The position numbers were made by a program, and so were the translations under genes. The notes under the pieces were generated by a model. It ran no database searches, was not told where the DNA came from, and saw nothing but the letters and a program-made list of their open reading frames with translations. This document shows positions 33,459-42,686 of a DNA stretch of 64,000 bases, in pieces (position 1 is the stretch's first letter; each line of letters starts with the position of its first letter). Location of the stretch: positions 62,001-126,000 of the forward strand of contig FOZN01000001.1 in assembly GCA_900114805.1 (NCBI GenBank), in the 5' to 3' direction. The DNA is from Agrococcus baldri. GTDB lineage: Bacteria > Actinomycetota > Actinomycetes > Actinomycetales > Microbacteriaceae.

Positions 33459-34286
33459 TCAGTCGCGCGACTGCCACTCCCCGCGCGTGATCGCGAGCGC
33501 CGCGGGGGCCACCAGCGGCACCCGCGCCGCTCCCCCGTCCCAGCGGTGCATCCGCACGGCGACGCTCGCGATGCGCTCGCGCACCACCTCGGCCTCGCCG
33601 AGCGCGGCGGCCGCCGCCTGCAGCTGCGCGGCGGCGTCCTCCGCCGCATCGACGAGCGCGTGCACCTCGAGGTCCGCGCCAGCCATCCGGCCGCGCGGGT
33701 CACCGGTCGCCAGCACGATCGCCTGCACGGAGGGCTGGGTGAACAGCGCCGCGGCGACAGCCGAGTGCACGGCCGCATCCTCCACGCCCCACGACCATGG
33801 CGCATCCGTCAGCAGTGCCTCGAGCATCGTCCGTGTGAGCACGAACTCGCTCTCGCTGCCGGGGTCGACGACGACCCGGCCCGGACCGTCGAGCGCAGCA
33901 GCAGCGGCCCGCTGCACGCTCGTGGGCACGGGACGGGCCTTGGCGTTCCAGGACTGCATCGCACCGACGTGCGAGAACATCGGGAGGATGCCGGCGCCGT
34001 CCGGCCCCTGCACCGTGACGATCGAGAGCTCCTGCGTCTTGTCGACCGTGCGACCGCGCTCATCGACGCCGGTCTCGCCCGCGGCCGCCAGCAGCGGCAC
34101 CAGCAGCCGCTCGCCGCGCAGCGCGTCGACGACCGTCGCGCGAGCACCGGCGTCGGCGGCCAGCGCGCCGACCGCATCGAGATAGCCCGCCGGCGCCGAG
34201 CCGTCGTCGCCCGCGTAGGCGGTGTCGTGGTGCGTGAATGTGCGCCCCTCCCAGGGGCGCCCCGCAGAGTCGGCCGCCCGACTCAC
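33459..34286 (-). CDS. SseB-family N-terminal domain protein
   Basis: A 275-residue cytosolic protein. Its first half has the SseB_N pattern: LRGERLLVPLLAAAGE, then IVTVQGPDGAGILPMFSHVGAMQSW. The rest is Ala-rich with no catalytic motif I can name. The role in Gram-positive bacteria is unknown; the location after priA and opposite DUF1844 is common in actinobacteria. GTG start with TAGGGT seven bases before, no Shine-Dalgarno sequence. Confidence 0.8.
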   Translation of the reverse strand: MSRAADSAGRPWEGRTFTHHDTAYAGDDGSAPAGYLDAVGALAADAGARATVVDALRGERLLVPLLAAAGETGVDERGRTVDKTQELSIVTVQGPDGAGILPMFSHVGAMQSWNAKARPVPTSVQRAAAAALDGPGRVVVDPGSESEFVLTRTMLEALLTDAPWSWGVEDAAVHSAVAAALFTQPSVQAIVLATGDPRGRMAGADLEVHALVDAAEDAAAQLQAAAAALGEAEVVRERIASVAVRMHRWDGGAARVPLVAPAALAITRGEWQSRD

Positions 34287-34293
34287 CGCGCCG

Positions 34294-34299
34294 ACCCTA
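34294..34299 (-). promoter_or_regulatory. -10 hexamer TAGGGT, leaderless type
   Basis: Ends seven bases before the GTG of the SseB-like gene. Confidence 0.5.
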
Positions 34300-35046
34300 C
34301 TGCCCCGCGACGTCCAGCGCCGCGACCAGCGTGAAGGCGCCGGCGTAGAGCGCCTTGCCGACGATCGCGCCCTCCACGCCGTGCGGCACGAGCTCGCGGA
34401 GCGCGGCGATGTCGTCGAGGCTGGAGACGCCGCCGGAGGCGACGATCGGCTTGTCGGTGCGGTCCGCGACCTGCTTGAGCAGCTCGATGTTCGGACCCTT
34501 GAGCGTGCCGTCCTTGGTGACGTCGGTGACGACGTAGCGGCTGCAGCCCGCGGCCTCGAGGCGCTCGAGCACGTGCCACAGGTCGCCGCCGTCCTGCGTC
34601 CAGCCGCGCGCCGCCAGCGTCGTACCACGCACGTCGAGGCCGACGGCGATCTGCTCGCCGTACTCGGCGATCGCCGACGCCGTCCACTCGGGGTTCTCGA
34701 GCGCCGCGGTGCCGAGGTTGATGCGCTTGACGCCCGTGGCCAGCGCTGCCTCGAGCGAGGCCTCGTCGCGGATGCCGCCGGAGAGCTCGACCTGCACGCG
34801 GCCCTTGATCGCCTTGATGACCTTCTTGATGACCGCACGGTTGTCGCCGCGGCCGAACGCCGCGTCGAGGTCGACGAGGTGGATCCACTCGGCGCCCTGG
34901 CGCACCCAGTCCTCGGCCGCCTCGACCGGGCTGCCGAAGGAGGTCTCGGTGCCCGCCTTGCCCTGCGTCAGCCGCACGGCCTTGCCGTCGGCGACGTCGA
35001 TGGCGGGCAGCAGCTGCAGCTTGGGCGACTGGTTGAAATCGGTCAT
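34297..35046 (-). CDS. priA: Phosphoribosyl isomerase (HisA/PriA)
   Basis: Isomerises ProFAR in histidine synthesis; in actinobacteria lacking trpF the PriA form also serves tryptophan synthesis. 249 residues, (beta/alpha)8 barrel. [18 protein letters not shown] holds the catalytic aspartate, and [15 protein letters not shown] the second one. Phosphate loops are ELSGGIRDE and [11 protein letters not shown]. Bifunctionality is inferred from the lineage only. The start MTDFNQSPK follows GAAGAAGG. Confidence 0.93.
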   Translation of the reverse strand: MTDFNQSPKLQLLPAIDVADGKAVRLTQGKAGTETSFGSPVEAAEDWVRQGAEWIHLVDLDAAFGRGDNRAVIKKVIKAIKGRVQVELSGGIRDEASLEAALATGVKRINLGTAALENPEWTASAIAEYGEQIAVGLDVRGTTLAARGWTQDGGDLWHVLERLEAAGCSRYVVTDVTKDGTLKGPNIELLKQVADRTDKPIVASGGVSSLDDIAALRELVPHGVEGAIVGKALYAGAFTLVAALDVAGQ

Positions 35047-35133
35047 GGGGTGGTGCCTTCTTCGGAGCGGGTGGTGCGAGCGCGCAGGGCGGTGCGTCAT
35101 GCGATCAGCCTCAGCGATCGTACTCGCGAGGGG

Positions 35134-35772
35134 TCAGAGGCCGCGAACCCAGTTCGCCAGCAGGCTGATGCCCGCCGCCCCCGACTTCTCGGGGTGGAAC
35201 TGCGTCGCCGCCAGCGGGCCGTTCTCGACGGCGGCGATGAAGCGCTCGCCGTGCTCTGCCCACGTGACGCGCGGCTGGCGGATGCGGGGGTGCGGGTCGA
35301 TGTGCCATTCGGTCGCGGCGTAGGAGTGGACGAAGTAGAACCGTTCGTCGCGGAGGCCGGCGAAGAGCTCGGAGTCCGCCGGCGCGTCGACCTCTGCCCA
35401 GCCCATGTGGGGCAGGATGTCGGCCTGCAGCCGGCGCACGGTGCCGGGCCACTCGTCGAGCGCGTCCGTGTGGACGCCGCCCTCCTCGCCGGAGGAGAAC
35501 AGCACCTGCATGCCGACGCAGATGCCGAGCACCGGTCGTGTGCCGGCGAGCCGCCGCCCGATCAGCTCGCCGCCGCGGATGGCCTGGATGCCCGCCATGC
35601 AGGCGGCGATCGAGCCCACGCCGGGCACGACCAGGCCGTCGGCCTCCATCACCGCGGTGCGGTCGGCGGTCAGCGACACCTCGGCTCCGGCTGCCTCGAG
35701 CGCCTTGGCGGCCGAGTGCACGTTGCCGAGCCCGTAGTCGAGCAGCGCCACCCTGGGTCGAGCGGCGGTCAC
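35134..35772 (-). CDS. hisH: Imidazole glycerol phosphate synthase glutaminase subunit
   Basis: Class I glutamine amidotransferase feeding ammonia to HisF. 212 residues. Catalytic cysteine in [11 protein letters not shown], and His/Glu in THFHPEKS-like [10 protein letters not shown]. The GTG start is preceded by GAGGACC. hisF is not in this cluster. Confidence 0.95.
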   Translation of the reverse strand: MTAARPRVALLDYGLGNVHSAAKALEAAGAEVSLTADRTAVMEADGLVVPGVGSIAACMAGIQAIRGGELIGRRLAGTRPVLGICVGMQVLFSSGEEGGVHTDALDEWPGTVRRLQADILPHMGWAEVDAPADSELFAGLRDERFYFVHSYAATEWHIDPHPRIRQPRVTWAEHGERFIAAVENGPLAATQFHPEKSGAAGISLLANWVRGL

Positions 35773-35802
35773 AGCGTGGTCCTCAGCATCGGGCAGCGCG
35801 CG

Positions 35803-36402
35803 CTACAGCGCGCCCTTGGTGGAGGGCACGCCGGTGACGCGAGGGTCGGTCTCGACCGCGACGCGCATGGCGCGGGCGAAGGCCTTGAACTCGGCCTCGG
35901 CGATGTGGTGCGGGTCACGGCCGGCCAGCACCTCGACGTGCGCGGTGATGCGCGCGTTCAGCGTGATCGCCTCGAAGACGTGACGCACCAGCGAGCCGGT
36001 GAAGTGCCCGCCGATGCGGTGCAGCTCGAAGCCGGCGGGCTCCCCGCTGTGCACCAGGAACGGCCGTCCGGAGAGATCGATGACGGCGCGCGCGAGCGCC
36101 TCGTCGAGCGGCACCGTGGCGTCGCCGTAGCGGCGCACCCCCGCCTTGTCGCCGAGCGCCTCCTGCAGCGCCAGCCCGAGGGCGATCGCGGTGTCCTCGA
36201 CCGTGTGGTGGGCGTCGATGTCGGTGTCGCCGGTCGCCTGCACGTCGAGGTCGATCAGCGAGTGCTTCGAGAACGCCGTGAGCATGTGGTCGAAGAAGGG
36301 CACGGTCGTCGAGATCGATGAGATGCCGGTGCCGTCGAGGTCGAGCGAGAGGCGGATGCTCGACTCGCTCGTGGTGCGCTCGATGGTTGCTGTGCGGGGC
36401 AT
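35803..36402 (-). CDS. hisB: Imidazoleglycerol-phosphate dehydratase
   Basis: Manganese enzyme of histidine synthesis. 199 residues, monofunctional. The two metal-binding motifs [10 protein letters not shown] and [16 protein letters not shown] are present, with [19 protein letters not shown], formed partly by the hisC stop, lies six bases before the ATG. Confidence 0.96.
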   Translation of the reverse strand: MPRTATIERTTSESSIRLSLDLDGTGISSISTTVPFFDHMLTAFSKHSLIDLDVQATGDTDIDAHHTVEDTAIALGLALQEALGDKAGVRRYGDATVPLDEALARAVIDLSGRPFLVHSGEPAGFELHRIGGHFTGSLVRHVFEAITLNARITAHVEVLAGRDPHHIAEAEFKAFARAMRVAVETDPRVTGVPSTKGAL

Positions 36403-36408
36403 GCTTCG

Positions 36409-36414
36409 ATCCTA
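36409..36414 (-). promoter_or_regulatory. Possible -10 hexamer TAGGAT for hisB
   Basis: Six bases before the hisB ATG and overlapping the hisC stop codon, so partly forced by coding constraints. Confidence 0.35.
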
Positions 36415-37491
36415 TTGGCCGGTGAGCGCGGCCATCGCCGCCAGCAGGGCGGTCGTCTCCCCCGGCGTGCCGGCCGTGATGCGCAGCGTGCCGGGCAGGC
36501 CGACGTCGCGCACCAGGATGCCGCGGTCGAGCAGCGCCTGGAAGGCGGCCTTCGGGTCGTCGATGCCCCCCACCAGGACGAAGTTCGAGTCGGAGGGGTA
36601 GGGCTGCAGGCCCAGCGCCGTCAGCTCGTCGACAATGCGGTCGCGCTGCTCGCGGAGCGAGTCGACGCGGGAGAGCATCTCGTCGCTGTGCCGCAGCGCC
36701 GCGATCGCAGCCGCCTGCGTGATGGCCGAGAGGTGGTAGGGCAGCCGCACGAGTCGCAGCGCGTCGACGACGGCGGGATGCGCGGCGAGGTAGCCGACCC
36801 GGATGCCGGCGAAGGCGAATGCCTTGCTCATGGTGCGCGAGACCAGCAGCCGCGGGAAGCGATCGAGCAGCGTCAGCGCCGTCTGGCTGCGGTCGTGCGC
36901 GAACTCGGCGTAGGCCTCGTCGACCAGCACGATGCCACGCGCAGCCTCGGCCGCCGCCTCGATGACGTCGAGGCCGATGGCGGTGCCGGTGGGGTTGTTG
37001 GGCGAGCACAGGAACACCACGTCGGGGTCGTGCTCGACGATCGCGCCGCGCACGGCATCGGGGGTGAGGGTGAAGTCGGCCGCGCGCGGCACCGGGACCC
37101 AACGCATCCCCACACCCTGTGCGAGGAGCGGATACATCGAGTAGGTGGGAGTGAACGAGAGCAGGGAGCGCCCGGGCCCGCCGAACGCCTGCAGCACGTG
37201 CTGCAGGACCTCGTTCGAGCCGTTGCCCGCCCAGATCTGCTCGGGCTGCAGACCGTGGCCGAGGTAAGCGGCGAAGCCGGCGCGCAGCGTGTCGAACTCG
37301 CGGTCGGGGTAGCGGTTCGCGTCGGGCAGGGAGCGCGCGATCTCCTGCACGATATCGAGGGCGACCGCCTCGGGGACGCGATAGGCGTTCTCGTTGACGT
37401 TCAGGCGGACCGGCACCTCAAGCTGCGGTGCGCCATAGGGCGTCAGTCCGCGCAGGTCGTCGCGGATCGGCAGGTCATCGAGGCTCGTCAC
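36412..37491 (-). CDS. hisC: Histidinol-phosphate aminotransferase
   Basis: PLP enzyme of fold type I. 359 residues. N-terminal RLNVNENAYRVP, CSPNNPTGT, VDEAYAEFA, and SRTMSKAFAFAGIRVGY with the Schiff-base lysine. hisD, often upstream, is missing here. The GTG start has TAGGCT six bases before it, so transcription of hisC-hisB-hisH-priA probably starts here without a leader. Confidence 0.95.
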   Translation of the reverse strand: MTSLDDLPIRDDLRGLTPYGAPQLEVPVRLNVNENAYRVPEAVALDIVQEIARSLPDANRYPDREFDTLRAGFAAYLGHGLQPEQIWAGNGSNEVLQHVLQAFGGPGRSLLSFTPTYSMYPLLAQGVGMRWVPVPRAADFTLTPDAVRGAIVEHDPDVVFLCSPNNPTGTAIGLDVIEAAAEAARGIVLVDEAYAEFAHDRSQTALTLLDRFPRLLVSRTMSKAFAFAGIRVGYLAAHPAVVDALRLVRLPYHLSAITQAAAIAALRHSDEMLSRVDSLREQRDRIVDELTALGLQPYPSDSNFVLVGGIDDPKAAFQALLDRGILVRDVGLPGTLRITAGTPGETTALLAAMAALTGQ

Positions 37492-37497
37492 CGACCC

Positions 37498-37503
37498 AGC
37501 CTA
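37498..37503 (-). promoter_or_regulatory. -10 hexamer TAGGCT, leaderless type, for hisC
   Basis: Ends six bases before the hisC GTG. Confidence 0.55.
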
Positions 37504-37564
37504 AGCCGATGTCAGATGCCGCGCACAGCGTGTACGCCGACGCGCGAGAGCAGCGAAGCGTCGT

Positions 37565-37921
37565 TCAGTGCGAGTACTGCGCCGGGATGGCCAGCTGCTC
37601 GCCGGGCTGGATGGCGCCAGCGATGCCGTTGAGCATCTCGATCTCGGCGACCACGTCGCGCGGATCGGCGCCGGGGGCGACCGACTGCGCGATCTGCCAC
37701 AGCGACTGACCGGGCAGCACGCTGACGTACTCGAAGTCGCCGGACTGCGAGGACGCCGAGGCGACCGCGCCGGAGAGCGCGTCGCCGAGCACACCGACGC
37801 CCGCGAGCGACCCGGCGGCGATGACAGGAGCGGCGACGAGCAGCGCAAGAGCGCGGCGGCCACGGGCGGTCATCCGCACGCGGATCGTCGACGTCGTCGT
37901 GGTGGGTGCGATCGCAGTCAT
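37565..37921 (-). CDS. LysM-domain membrane/secreted protein, divergent from lexA
   Basis: A 118-residue protein. Residues ~20-50 form a hydrophobic segment after basic MTARGRRA, serving as signal anchor or uncleaved signal peptide. A LysM domain follows (EYVSVLPGQSLWQIAQSV to INPGEQ-like IQPGEQLAIP, residues ~65-113), which binds peptidoglycan. AGAGGAG precedes the ATG. An SOS box covers its putative -10. The arrangement recalls Bacillus yneA, a LysM-type division inhibitor divergent from lexA; the same role here is inference. Confidence 0.85.
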   Translation of the reverse strand: MTAIAPTTTTSTIRVRMTARGRRALALLVAAPVIAAGSLAGVGVLGDALSGAVASASSQSGDFEYVSVLPGQSLWQIAQSVAPGADPRDVVAEIEMLNGIAGAIQPGEQLAIPAQYSH

Positions 37922-37988
37922 CGGTACTCCTCTGGTCTGGGATCCGCGGGCGATGCTCGGCCGGGAGCACCGCCCGCGAATCTCTGTT

Positions 37989-38004
37989 TCGAACCTATCT
38001 TCGA
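37989..38004. promoter_or_regulatory. SOS box (LexA site) upstream of the LysM gene
   Basis: TCGAACCTATCTTCGA, one mismatch from TCGAAC-N4-GTTCGA. It overlaps the putative -10 (TAGGTT, 37992-37997) of the LysM promoter, whose -35 is TTGACG at 38016-38021. The same 16 bases occur upstream of recA. Confidence 0.8.
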
Positions 38005-38051
38005 TAGTACGGATGCGTCAACCCCTGCCGCGGAGTTTCTCCACGACACGC

Positions 38052-38067
38052 TCGAACACCCGTTTGA
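38052..38067. promoter_or_regulatory. SOS box at the lexA promoter
   Basis: TCGAACACCCGTTTGA matches the actinobacterial TCGAAC-N4-GTTYGA pattern fully. It overlaps the -35 (TTGATT, 38064-38069) of a promoter with a 16-bp spacer and TACGCT (38086-38091), giving lexA autorepression. Confidence 0.85.
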
Positions 38068-38155
38068 TTCCAGCGGCCTGTCGGATACGCTTTCGAACCA
38101 AACGGAGTCAATCGCAGGCCACTGACATGGCCCGCGAGCGAGAGCGGAGCGGGCG

Positions 38156-38782
38156 ATGACGAGGCAGCTGACCGAGAAGCAGCAGGCGATCCTGCAGTAC
38201 ATCCAGGGCGCGGTGCGCCAGCGCGGCTATCCGCCGAGCTACCGCGAGATCGGGGACGCCGTCGGGCTCTCGTCGCTCTCGAGCGTGACGCACCAGCTGG
38301 GGCAGCTCGAGCTCGCGGGCATCATCCGCCGCGACCCCTCGAGGCCGCGCACCATCGAGCTGCTCATCACTGACGAGGCAGACGGCGCGGTCGGCAGCAT
38401 GGAGCAGGCCACATTCGTGCCGATGGTCGGCCAGATCGCGGCCGGCATCCCGATCACGGCGGAGCAGCAGGTCGAGGACGTCATGCCGCTGCCGAAGCAG
38501 CTCGTGGGCAGCGGCGGCGACCTGTTCATGCTGAAGGTGGTCGGCGAGTCGATGATCGACGCCGCCATCTGCGACGGCGACTGGGTCGTCGTGCGGCAGC
38601 AGCGCAACGCCGAGAACGGCGACATCGTCGCCGCCATGCTCGACGACGAGGCGACCGTCAAGGTCTTCAAGCAGCGCGACGGCCACACCTGGCTGCTGCC
38701 CCGCAACTCGGCCTTCGAGCCGATCCTCGGCGACGAGTCCGAGGTGCTCGGCAAGGTCGTGGCGGTGCTGCGCTCAGTCTGA
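38156..38782 (+). CDS. lexA: LexA repressor
   Basis: SOS repressor and self-cleaving serine protease. 208 residues. The winged helix-turn-helix is at 1-65 ([24 protein letters not shown]), the cleavage site is the Ala-Gly bond in GQIAAGIPI, the catalytic serine is in GESMID and the lysine in ATVKVFK. The ATG is preceded by GCGGAGCGG; an ATG at 38127 is out of frame. Two bases separate its end from the convergent hflX. Confidence 0.97.
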   Translation: MTRQLTEKQQAILQYIQGAVRQRGYPPSYREIGDAVGLSSLSSVTHQLGQLELAGIIRRDPSRPRTIELLITDEADGAVGSMEQATFVPMVGQIAAGIPITAEQQVEDVMPLPKQLVGSGGDLFMLKVVGESMIDAAICDGDWVVVRQQRNAENGDIVAAMLDDEATVKVFKQRDGHTWLLPRNSAFEPILGDESEVLGKVVAVLRSV

Positions 38783-38784
38783 GG

Positions 38785-40284
38785 TCATGCCCGGAACTCG
38801 GCCAGCTGGCTGAGCACCGCCTCGGAGACCTTGGCGTCGATGCGGGTGCCGCCCTCCTCGTGCCGCTCCTGCACCACCTCGAATCGGTCGTGCAGCATCG
38901 ACACCACGTCGCCGCGGTCGTACGGCACCAGCAGCGTCACCTCGACCTCCGGCCGCGGCAGCAGCTCGGCGATGCGCGCGAGGATCTCGTCGACGCCCTC
39001 GCCCGTGCGCGCGGAGGCGAAGATCGCATCCGGCTGCAGCCCGCGCAGCACCAGCCGCTCATCGTCGCTGATGAGGTCGGTCTTGTTGAACACCACGATC
39101 TCGGGGATGGAGCGGGCGCCCGTCTCTCCCAGCACGTCGCGCACGGTCGCGATCTGCGATGCCGGGTCCGGATGGCTGCCGTCGACGACGTGCACGATCA
39201 GCTCTGACTCCGCGACCTCTTCGAGCGTCGAGCGGAACGCCTCGACCAGCTGGTGCGGCAGGTTGCGCACGAAGCCGACGGTGTCGGCGATCGTGAACTC
39301 CCGGCCGTCCGGCGTCGTGGCACGCCGCACGGTGGCGTCGAGGGTCGCGAACAGGGCGTTCTCGACCAGCACGCCCGCTCCGGTGATGCGATTGAGCAGC
39401 GAGGACTTGCCGGCGTTCGTGTAGCCGGCGATCGCGACGCCGGGCACCTCGAAGCGGTCGCGGTTCGCGCGCTTGGCCTGCCGTGCGGGCGCGAAGCCCT
39501 TGATCTGCCGGCGCAGCTTCGCCATGCGCGTGTGGATGCGGCGACGATCGAGCTCGATCTTCGTCTCACCCGGTCCGCGGGAACCCATGCCGGCACCCTG
39601 GCCGCCGACCTGACCACCGGCCTGCCTCGACATCGACTCGCCCCAGCCGCGCAGTCGCGGCAGCAGGTACTCGAGCTGCGCGAGCTCGACCTGCGCCTTG
39701 CCCTCGCGGCTCTTCGCGTGCTGGCTGAAGATGTCGAGGATGACCGCGGTGCGATCGATCACCTTGACCTTCACGCGATCCTCGAGCGCGCGCCGCTGGC
39801 TGGGCGAGAGCTCGCTGTCCGCCACCACCGTGTCGGCGCCGAGCTCCTGCACGACCTCGGCGAGCTCGTCGGCCTTGCCGCGGCCCACGTAGGTCGCGGG
39901 ATCGGGGTTGGGGCGGCGCTGCAGCATGCCGTCGAGCACCTGGGCTCCGGCGGTCTCGGCGAGCGCCGCCAGCTCGCGGAGCGAGTTCTCGGCGTCCCCG
40001 GTGGATCCCGAGTAGACCCCGACGAGCACGACGTTCTCGAGCCGCAGCTCGCGGTACTCGACCTCGGTGACATCCTCGAGCTCGGTGCGCAGGCCGTCGA
40101 CGCGACGCAGGGCCGCGCGATCGGCGCGGTCGAGCTGCTCACCGTCCGCATCACCCTCGATGGTGTCGCCGTCGAGCGCCTGCGCTCGCTCGTCGAGCAC
40201 CGTGCCCTCTGCCGGCTGCGCCCAGGCGAGGATGCGCTCCATCGCGCGTCCGCCCTGCGGGTCGTGCTCCTGCGGTTCTGCCAT
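38785..40284 (-). CDS. hflX: GTPase HflX
   Basis: Ribosome-associated GTPase that splits stalled ribosomes. 499 residues. The N-terminal HflX domain holds DPATYVGRGKADELAE. The glycine-rich linker GGQGAGMGSRGPGETKIELDRR is typical. The G domain has GYTNAGKSSLLN (G1), DTVGFVRNLPH (G3) and FNKTDL (G4). AAGGACAGG precedes the ATG at 40282-40284. Divergent from the small methyltransferase with only 27 bases between start codons. Confidence 0.95.
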   Translation of the reverse strand: MAEPQEHDPQGGRAMERILAWAQPAEGTVLDERAQALDGDTIEGDADGEQLDRADRAALRRVDGLRTELEDVTEVEYRELRLENVVLVGVYSGSTGDAENSLRELAALAETAGAQVLDGMLQRRPNPDPATYVGRGKADELAEVVQELGADTVVADSELSPSQRRALEDRVKVKVIDRTAVILDIFSQHAKSREGKAQVELAQLEYLLPRLRGWGESMSRQAGGQVGGQGAGMGSRGPGETKIELDRRRIHTRMAKLRRQIKGFAPARQAKRANRDRFEVPGVAIAGYTNAGKSSLLNRITGAGVLVENALFATLDATVRRATTPDGREFTIADTVGFVRNLPHQLVEAFRSTLEEVAESELIVHVVDGSHPDPASQIATVRDVLGETGARSIPEIVVFNKTDLISDDERLVLRGLQPDAIFASARTGEGVDEILARIAELLPRPEVEVTLLVPYDRGDVVSMLHDRFEVVQERHEEGGTRIDAKVSEAVLSQLAEFRA

Positions 40285-40298
40285 GTCCTGTCCTTCGC

Positions 40299-40304
40299 TA
40301 CTGT
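40299..40304 (+). promoter_or_regulatory. -10 hexamer TACTGT, leaderless type
   Basis: Seven bases before the GTG of the methyltransferase gene; the 27-base divergent gap leaves no room for a leader. Confidence 0.55.
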
Positions 40305-40311
40305 CGAGTCC

Positions 40312-40917
40312 GTGCCGGACCATTACTTCTCCCCCGATCCCGCCGCGCCGCAATCGGTGCGCACGATCCGGGTGCCGATCGCCGGCGCCGAGCGGGAGAT
40401 GGTGACCGCGACCGGGGTGTTCTCCGGCGACCGACTCGATGTCGGCACCGAGGTGCTGCTGGCTGCCGTTCCCGCTCCCCCCGAGACCGGCGAGCTGCTC
40501 GATCTGGGCTGCGGCTGGGGTCCCATCGCCGCGACGCTCGCGACCCGCTCCCCCGACGCGCACGTGTGGGCGGTCGACGTCAACGCTCGAGCGCTCTCGC
40601 TCGTGGAGCGGAATGCCGAGCTGCTCAGTCTATCGAACATCACTCCTGCCACACCCGAGCGGGTGCCGGAGGACGTGCGCTTCGCGGCCATCTGGTCGAA
40701 TCCGCCCATCCGCATCGGCAAGCCGCAGCTCCACGAGCTGCTCGAGACCTGGATCCCCCGGCTGGCTCCCGGCGCGACCGCGTGGCTGGTGGTGCAGAAG
40801 CACCTGGGCGCCGACTCGCTGCTGCGCTGGCTGACCGAGCGCTTCGCGGACTTCGACGTCGAGCGCGCGGACTCCAAGCGGACGTACCGGATCATCGCCG
40901 TCACAGCACCGGAGTGA
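40312..40917 (+). CDS. RsmC-like class I methyltransferase
   Basis: A 201-residue SAM-dependent methyltransferase of the small (MTS) family, related to RsmC, which makes m2G1207 in 16S rRNA. Motif [17 protein letters not shown] (about residues 63-78), acidic [11 protein letters not shown], and [11 protein letters not shown], the NPP[YFI] catalytic motif of N-methyltransferases. It lacks the N-terminal pseudo-domain of E. coli RsmC. GTG start, probably leaderless. The 3' end overlaps dapF by 17 bases, tail to tail. Confidence 0.88.
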   Translation: MPDHYFSPDPAAPQSVRTIRVPIAGAEREMVTATGVFSGDRLDVGTEVLLAAVPAPPETGELLDLGCGWGPIAATLATRSPDAHVWAVDVNARALSLVERNAELLSLSNITPATPERVPEDVRFAAIWSNPPIRIGKPQLHELLETWIPRLAPGATAWLVVQKHLGADSLLRWLTERFADFDVERADSKRTYRIIAVTAPE

Positions 40918-41767
40918 GCCCCTCGCCGCGGAACACGAGCTCGGCCGGGCCGGTCAGCCAGGCGTGACCGCGCTCGTCCACCTCGACCTCGAGCCTGCCG
41001 CCCGGCACGTCGACGATCCATCGGTCCGCCGCGTCCCCTGACCAGTGCCGTGTCGCCATCGCTGCGGCGACCGCGCCGGTGCCGCACGAGAGCGTCTCGC
41101 CGGATCCGCGCTCGTGCACGCGCATGCGGATCGAGCCGACCCCGTCGGCGATCGTGCCTGGCACCACGAACTCCACGTTCGCGCCGGATGCGGGGGCCGG
41201 GTCGAGGGCGGGCGCGGCGTGCAGCTCGAGCGCCTCGAGCTCCGCGTCGCTCGCCAGCGCGACGACCACATGCGGGTTGCCGGTGCTGACGTCGAGGCCG
41301 GGGCGGTCGACGTCGAGCCCGTCGGCCGCGACCAGGCGGTCGCCGCCGAGCTGGAACGCGCCAAGATCTGCGGCGAACAGCGGGCCCCGCCGCTCGACGC
41401 GCTTGATCCCGGCGCGCGTGACGATGTCGATGCCCTCGCCGTCGGCGAGCTCGGCGAGCTGCGACTCCAGCAGGAAGCGCACGAAGACGCGCACGCCGTT
41501 GCCGCACATCTCGCTCACCGTGCCGTCGGCGTTCCAGTAGTCCATGGCCCAGGTGCCGGGCGGTGCCGCGTCGAGCGCCGCATCGCCGGTGGCGCCAGCA
41601 CGCACCGCACGGATGACGCCGTCGCCGCCGATGCCGAATCGTCGGTCGGCGAGTGCGCGCACGCGCTCGGCCGTCAGCGGCTGCGCGCCGTCAGGGTCGG
41701 CGATGAGCACGAAGTCGTTGCCCGTTCCGTGCCCCTTCGAGAACACGCCGCTGGCCACTGCTGTCAT
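40901..41767 (-). CDS. dapF: Diaminopimelate epimerase
   Basis: Converts LL- to meso-diaminopimelate for lysine and cell wall. 288 residues. Both catalytic cysteines are present: [11 protein letters not shown] and [12 protein letters not shown]-terminal [12 protein letters not shown] is diagnostic. Three bases after miaA begins its stop, in the miaB-miaA-dapF run. TACGCT seven bases before the ATG may give a second, leaderless transcript. Confidence 0.96.
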   Translation of the reverse strand: MTAVASGVFSKGHGTGNDFVLIADPDGAQPLTAERVRALADRRFGIGGDGVIRAVRAGATGDAALDAAPPGTWAMDYWNADGTVSEMCGNGVRVFVRFLLESQLAELADGEGIDIVTRAGIKRVERRGPLFAADLGAFQLGGDRLVAADGLDVDRPGLDVSTGNPHVVVALASDAELEALELHAAPALDPAPASGANVEFVVPGTIADGVGSIRMRVHERGSGETLSCGTGAVAAAMATRHWSGDAADRWIVDVPGGRLEVEVDERGHAWLTGPAELVFRGEGLTPVL

Positions 41768-41770
41768 GCC

Positions 41771-42673
41771 CTACAGCGTATCGAGCGCCTGGTGCGCGAT
41801 GGCAGCCGCGTCCGCTGCAGGCGCAGCCGGGTAGCGCTGGAACCAGGAGACCTGTCGCCGCGCGTAGCGGCGCGTGAGCGCCTGCGTCTGCGCGATCGCC
41901 TCCGCCTCGGTGACGGTGCCGTCGAGCTGGTCGAGCGCCTGCCGGTAGCCGATCGCCTGCTGCGCCGTTGTACCGCGCTCGATGCCCGCCGCGCGCAGCC
42001 GACGCGCCTCCTCGACGATGCCGAGCGACCACATCCGCTCCACCCGCCGGTCGAGACGGCCCACGAGCTCCGCGCGCTCGACGCGCTGATGCTGGATGAT
42101 CGTGGGGCGCAGCAGCGCCGCCTCCGGCGGCAGCCCGACGCGGAAGGGCTCACCGGTGAGCGTGACCGCCTCCAGCGCCCGCACCAGCCGCCGGCCGTTG
42201 TGCGGGCCGATGGCGGCGGCCGCGGCGGGATCGACGCGCAGCAGCCGCCCGTGCATCTCGGTGGCGCCGAGCTGCACGAGCTCAGCCTCCAGCTGTGCGC
42301 GCAGCTGCGCATCGGTGGCCGGGAAGGCGAAGTCGTAGAGCACGCTCGAGGCGTAGAGCCCGCTGCCCCCGACCAGGATCGGCACGGCGCCGCGAGCCTC
42401 GATCGCCTCCAGCGCTGCCAGCGCTGCCTGCCGGTACTGCGCGACCGCTGCGTCCTGCCACGGCTCCAGCACATCCAGCAGGTGGTGCGGATGGCCACGG
42501 CGCTCGGCGACGCTCGCCTTCGCGGTGCCGATGTCCATGCCGCGGTAGAGCTGCATGGCGTCGCAGTTGACGATCTCTGCCGTCTCGCCGAGGCCGATGA
42601 TCGCGTCCGCGATCTCGAGCGAGCGCTCGGTCTTGCCGGTGCCGGTCGCGCCGACGACCGCGATGAGCCTCAC
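41771..42673 (-). CDS. miaA: tRNA dimethylallyltransferase
   Basis: Adds the dimethylallyl group to A37 of tRNAs reading UNN codons. 300 residues. P-loop VVGATGTGKTE at residues 6-16, DAMQLYRGMDIGTAK, VGGSGLYASSVLYD, and the C-terminal ALTRRYARRQVSWFQR. GTG start at 42671-42673, 13 bases after miaB. Confidence 0.95.
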   Translation of the reverse strand: MRLIAVVGATGTGKTERSLEIADAIIGLGETAEIVNCDAMQLYRGMDIGTAKASVAERRGHPHHLLDVLEPWQDAAVAQYRQAALAALEAIEARGAVPILVGGSGLYASSVLYDFAFPATDAQLRAQLEAELVQLGATEMHGRLLRVDPAAAAAIGPHNGRRLVRALEAVTLTGEPFRVGLPPEAALLRPTIIQHQRVERAELVGRLDRRVERMWSLGIVEEARRLRAAGIERGTTAQQAIGYRQALDQLDGTVTEAEAIAQTQALTRRYARRQVSWFQRYPAAPAADAAAIAHQALDTL

Positions 42674-42686
42674 AGGTCGTCGCTGC

